Below, in pieces: positions 33,703 to 34,317 of a stretch of 34,317 nucleotides of DNA. Each line of letters opens with the position of its first letter. Positions within the stretch are counted from its first letter, which is position 1. The stretch comes from Myxococcales bacterium (GTDB lineage Bacteria > Myxococcota > UBA727 > GCA-2721815): assembly GCA_002721815.1 (NCBI GenBank), contig PBLQ01000026.1, forward strand, positions 1 through 34,317, in the 5' to 3' direction. A program made the translations under genes and the position numbers. A model generated the notes under the pieces. That model saw nothing but the letters and a program-made list of their open reading frames with translations, made no database searches and was not told the DNA's origin.

Positions 33703-34317
33703 CTATAAATAAACCCAATATGCTTTCCACTGGATATCGCCGCCGGGCCGAAACGACACCTTAAGGTGGTTGAGCGCGATGGCCAAGTCGGAAGGGATAT
33801 TCCGCCGCTGTGGTTCAATGTATTTCTGAAGCTCAATTATGGCGTCTTCATGGAGGGATTCCTTCACGATGGTACTGTTGAAAATCGCCTCTATTTCTTT
33901 GGATGACCTTCTTTTTTTCTGGTGACGTAATTTCAACTCAATCCCCAGTCTTTGCAGCTGGTGCCCTTGGACATCTAAAACCAAATTCGTTTGGTGGGCA
34001 GACAAACTTTCCGCTAATTCAGAGACCGCATTAAGGTGCTCACCCATGAATTGCTCACGAACACCCGTTGGTAATTCATGAAACAGCGTTGACAAGTTCC
34101 CCATGGGATAAGCCTTAAAGGCTTCCACACCCGCCGCGCATGAAACACCAATATGTTCTAAATGATGGGTCCCGCAAAGTGCTGTTAAACAATCAAAGTC
34201 TTCGTTCGAAAAAATAAAATTATGAGGAGAGAGTTCAGAATATGCGCGAGCCAAAAATTCGAAACCGTCTTGAACTTTTGGTGATTGGCGAAATGTAGCG
34301 ACCAAGCCAGTTACAGC
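33703..34317 (-). CDS. Partial homologue of the 32394-33692 protein, N-terminus beyond window
   Basis: The frame is open from the window edge to a stop at 33703, giving the last 204 or so codons. The TTG at 34305 is probably internal and not the true start. The sequence aligns in order with the C-terminal half of the convergent neighbour: HIGVSCAAGVEAFKAY, LVLDVQGHQLQRLGIEL, ELQKYIEPQ, ALNHLKVSF and KAYWVYL. Identity looks low, so this is an old duplication. Its 3' end lies 10 nt from the neighbour's 3' end. An orientation opposite to the biosynthetic operon suggests a second transcription unit to the right, perhaps another part of the cluster. Confidence 0.8.
   Translation of the reverse strand, partial: AVTGLVATFRQSPKVQDGFEFLARAYSELSPHNFIFSNEDFDCLTALCGTHHLEHIGVSCAAGVEAFKAYPMGNLSTLFHELPTGVREQFMGEHLNAVSELAESLSAHQTNLVLDVQGHQLQRLGIELKLRHQKKRRSSKEIEAIFNSTIVKESLHEDAIIELQKYIEPQRRNIPSDLAIALNHLKVSFRPGGDIQWKAYWVYL

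Noticed and set aside
33703-34305. TTG 34305 as the true start of the right-edge gene
   Set aside because: The frame is open to the window edge and the protein aligns with only the C-terminal half of its homologue, so the gene is cut by the window.

Overview
The window looks like part of the chromosome of a Gram-negative bacterium with many secreted and surface proteins, probably Myxococcota, Bradymonadota or a related former deltaproteobacterial line. This is inferred from the run of predicted lipoproteins, the Cys-rich repeat proteins with acidic or Asp-rich linkers, a Tat-exported protein, a lamin-tail domain protein and a giant LamG/FG-GAP/cadherin-like protein. Base composition looks close to 50% GC by eye. 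No rRNA, tRNA, CRISPR array, transposase or phage gene was recognised.

Layout. (1) 1-7044, minus: the first 2,348 codons of a giant secreted adhesin-like protein that runs off the left edge and contains an in-frame tandem duplication of about 2.09 kb. (2) 7045-7547: intergenic, with the N-terminal remnant of a secreted glycerophosphodiesterase-like lipoprotein. (3) 7548-10279, minus: a Tat-exported pirin, then two predicted lipoproteins spaced as an operon. (4) 10547-13033, plus: a POT-like MFS transporter with a soluble extracytoplasmic domain at its N-terminus, closed by a strong terminator. (5) 13124-17034: a sulfation module, with a sulfotransferase divergent from cysD and a fused cysNC. 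CysD and CysNC make APS and PAPS, and the sulfotransferase is a likely PAPS consumer. (6) 17049-18488, minus: an aldehyde dehydrogenase. (7) 18561-25326: three extracellular Cys-rich proteins, namely a GH16 glucanase with a C-terminal Cys-module array, a 648-aa lipoprotein with about ten C-x-x-x-x-D-C units, and a seven-repeat lipoprotein ending in a lamin-tail domain. (8) 25459-29591, minus: a three-gene operon of FAD oxidase, TauD-type dioxygenase and membrane phosphoglycerol-transferase-like enzyme. (9) 29821-34317: a probable RiPP biosynthetic locus.

The RiPP locus is the most interesting part. A 116-aa precursor has a leader ending in a double-glycine motif (LSEAEMETFNGG) and a highly basic 29-residue core that ends in WCGRCW. 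It is followed by a terminator-like hairpin. Then come four tightly coupled genes: a DUF692/MNIO enzyme (the MbnB, TglH and bufferin-maturase superfamily), an unrecognised 223-aa protein in the position of an MNIO partner, a compact Fe(II)/2-oxoglutarate oxygenase, and a 432-aa protein of unknown function. A convergent gene at the right edge is a homologue of that last protein. Together these suggest oxidative modification of a CxxC tail, then leader removal after GG. The transporter/protease expected for a GG leader is not in the window. The product is not predictable from sequence and the link to any described RiPP class is unproven.
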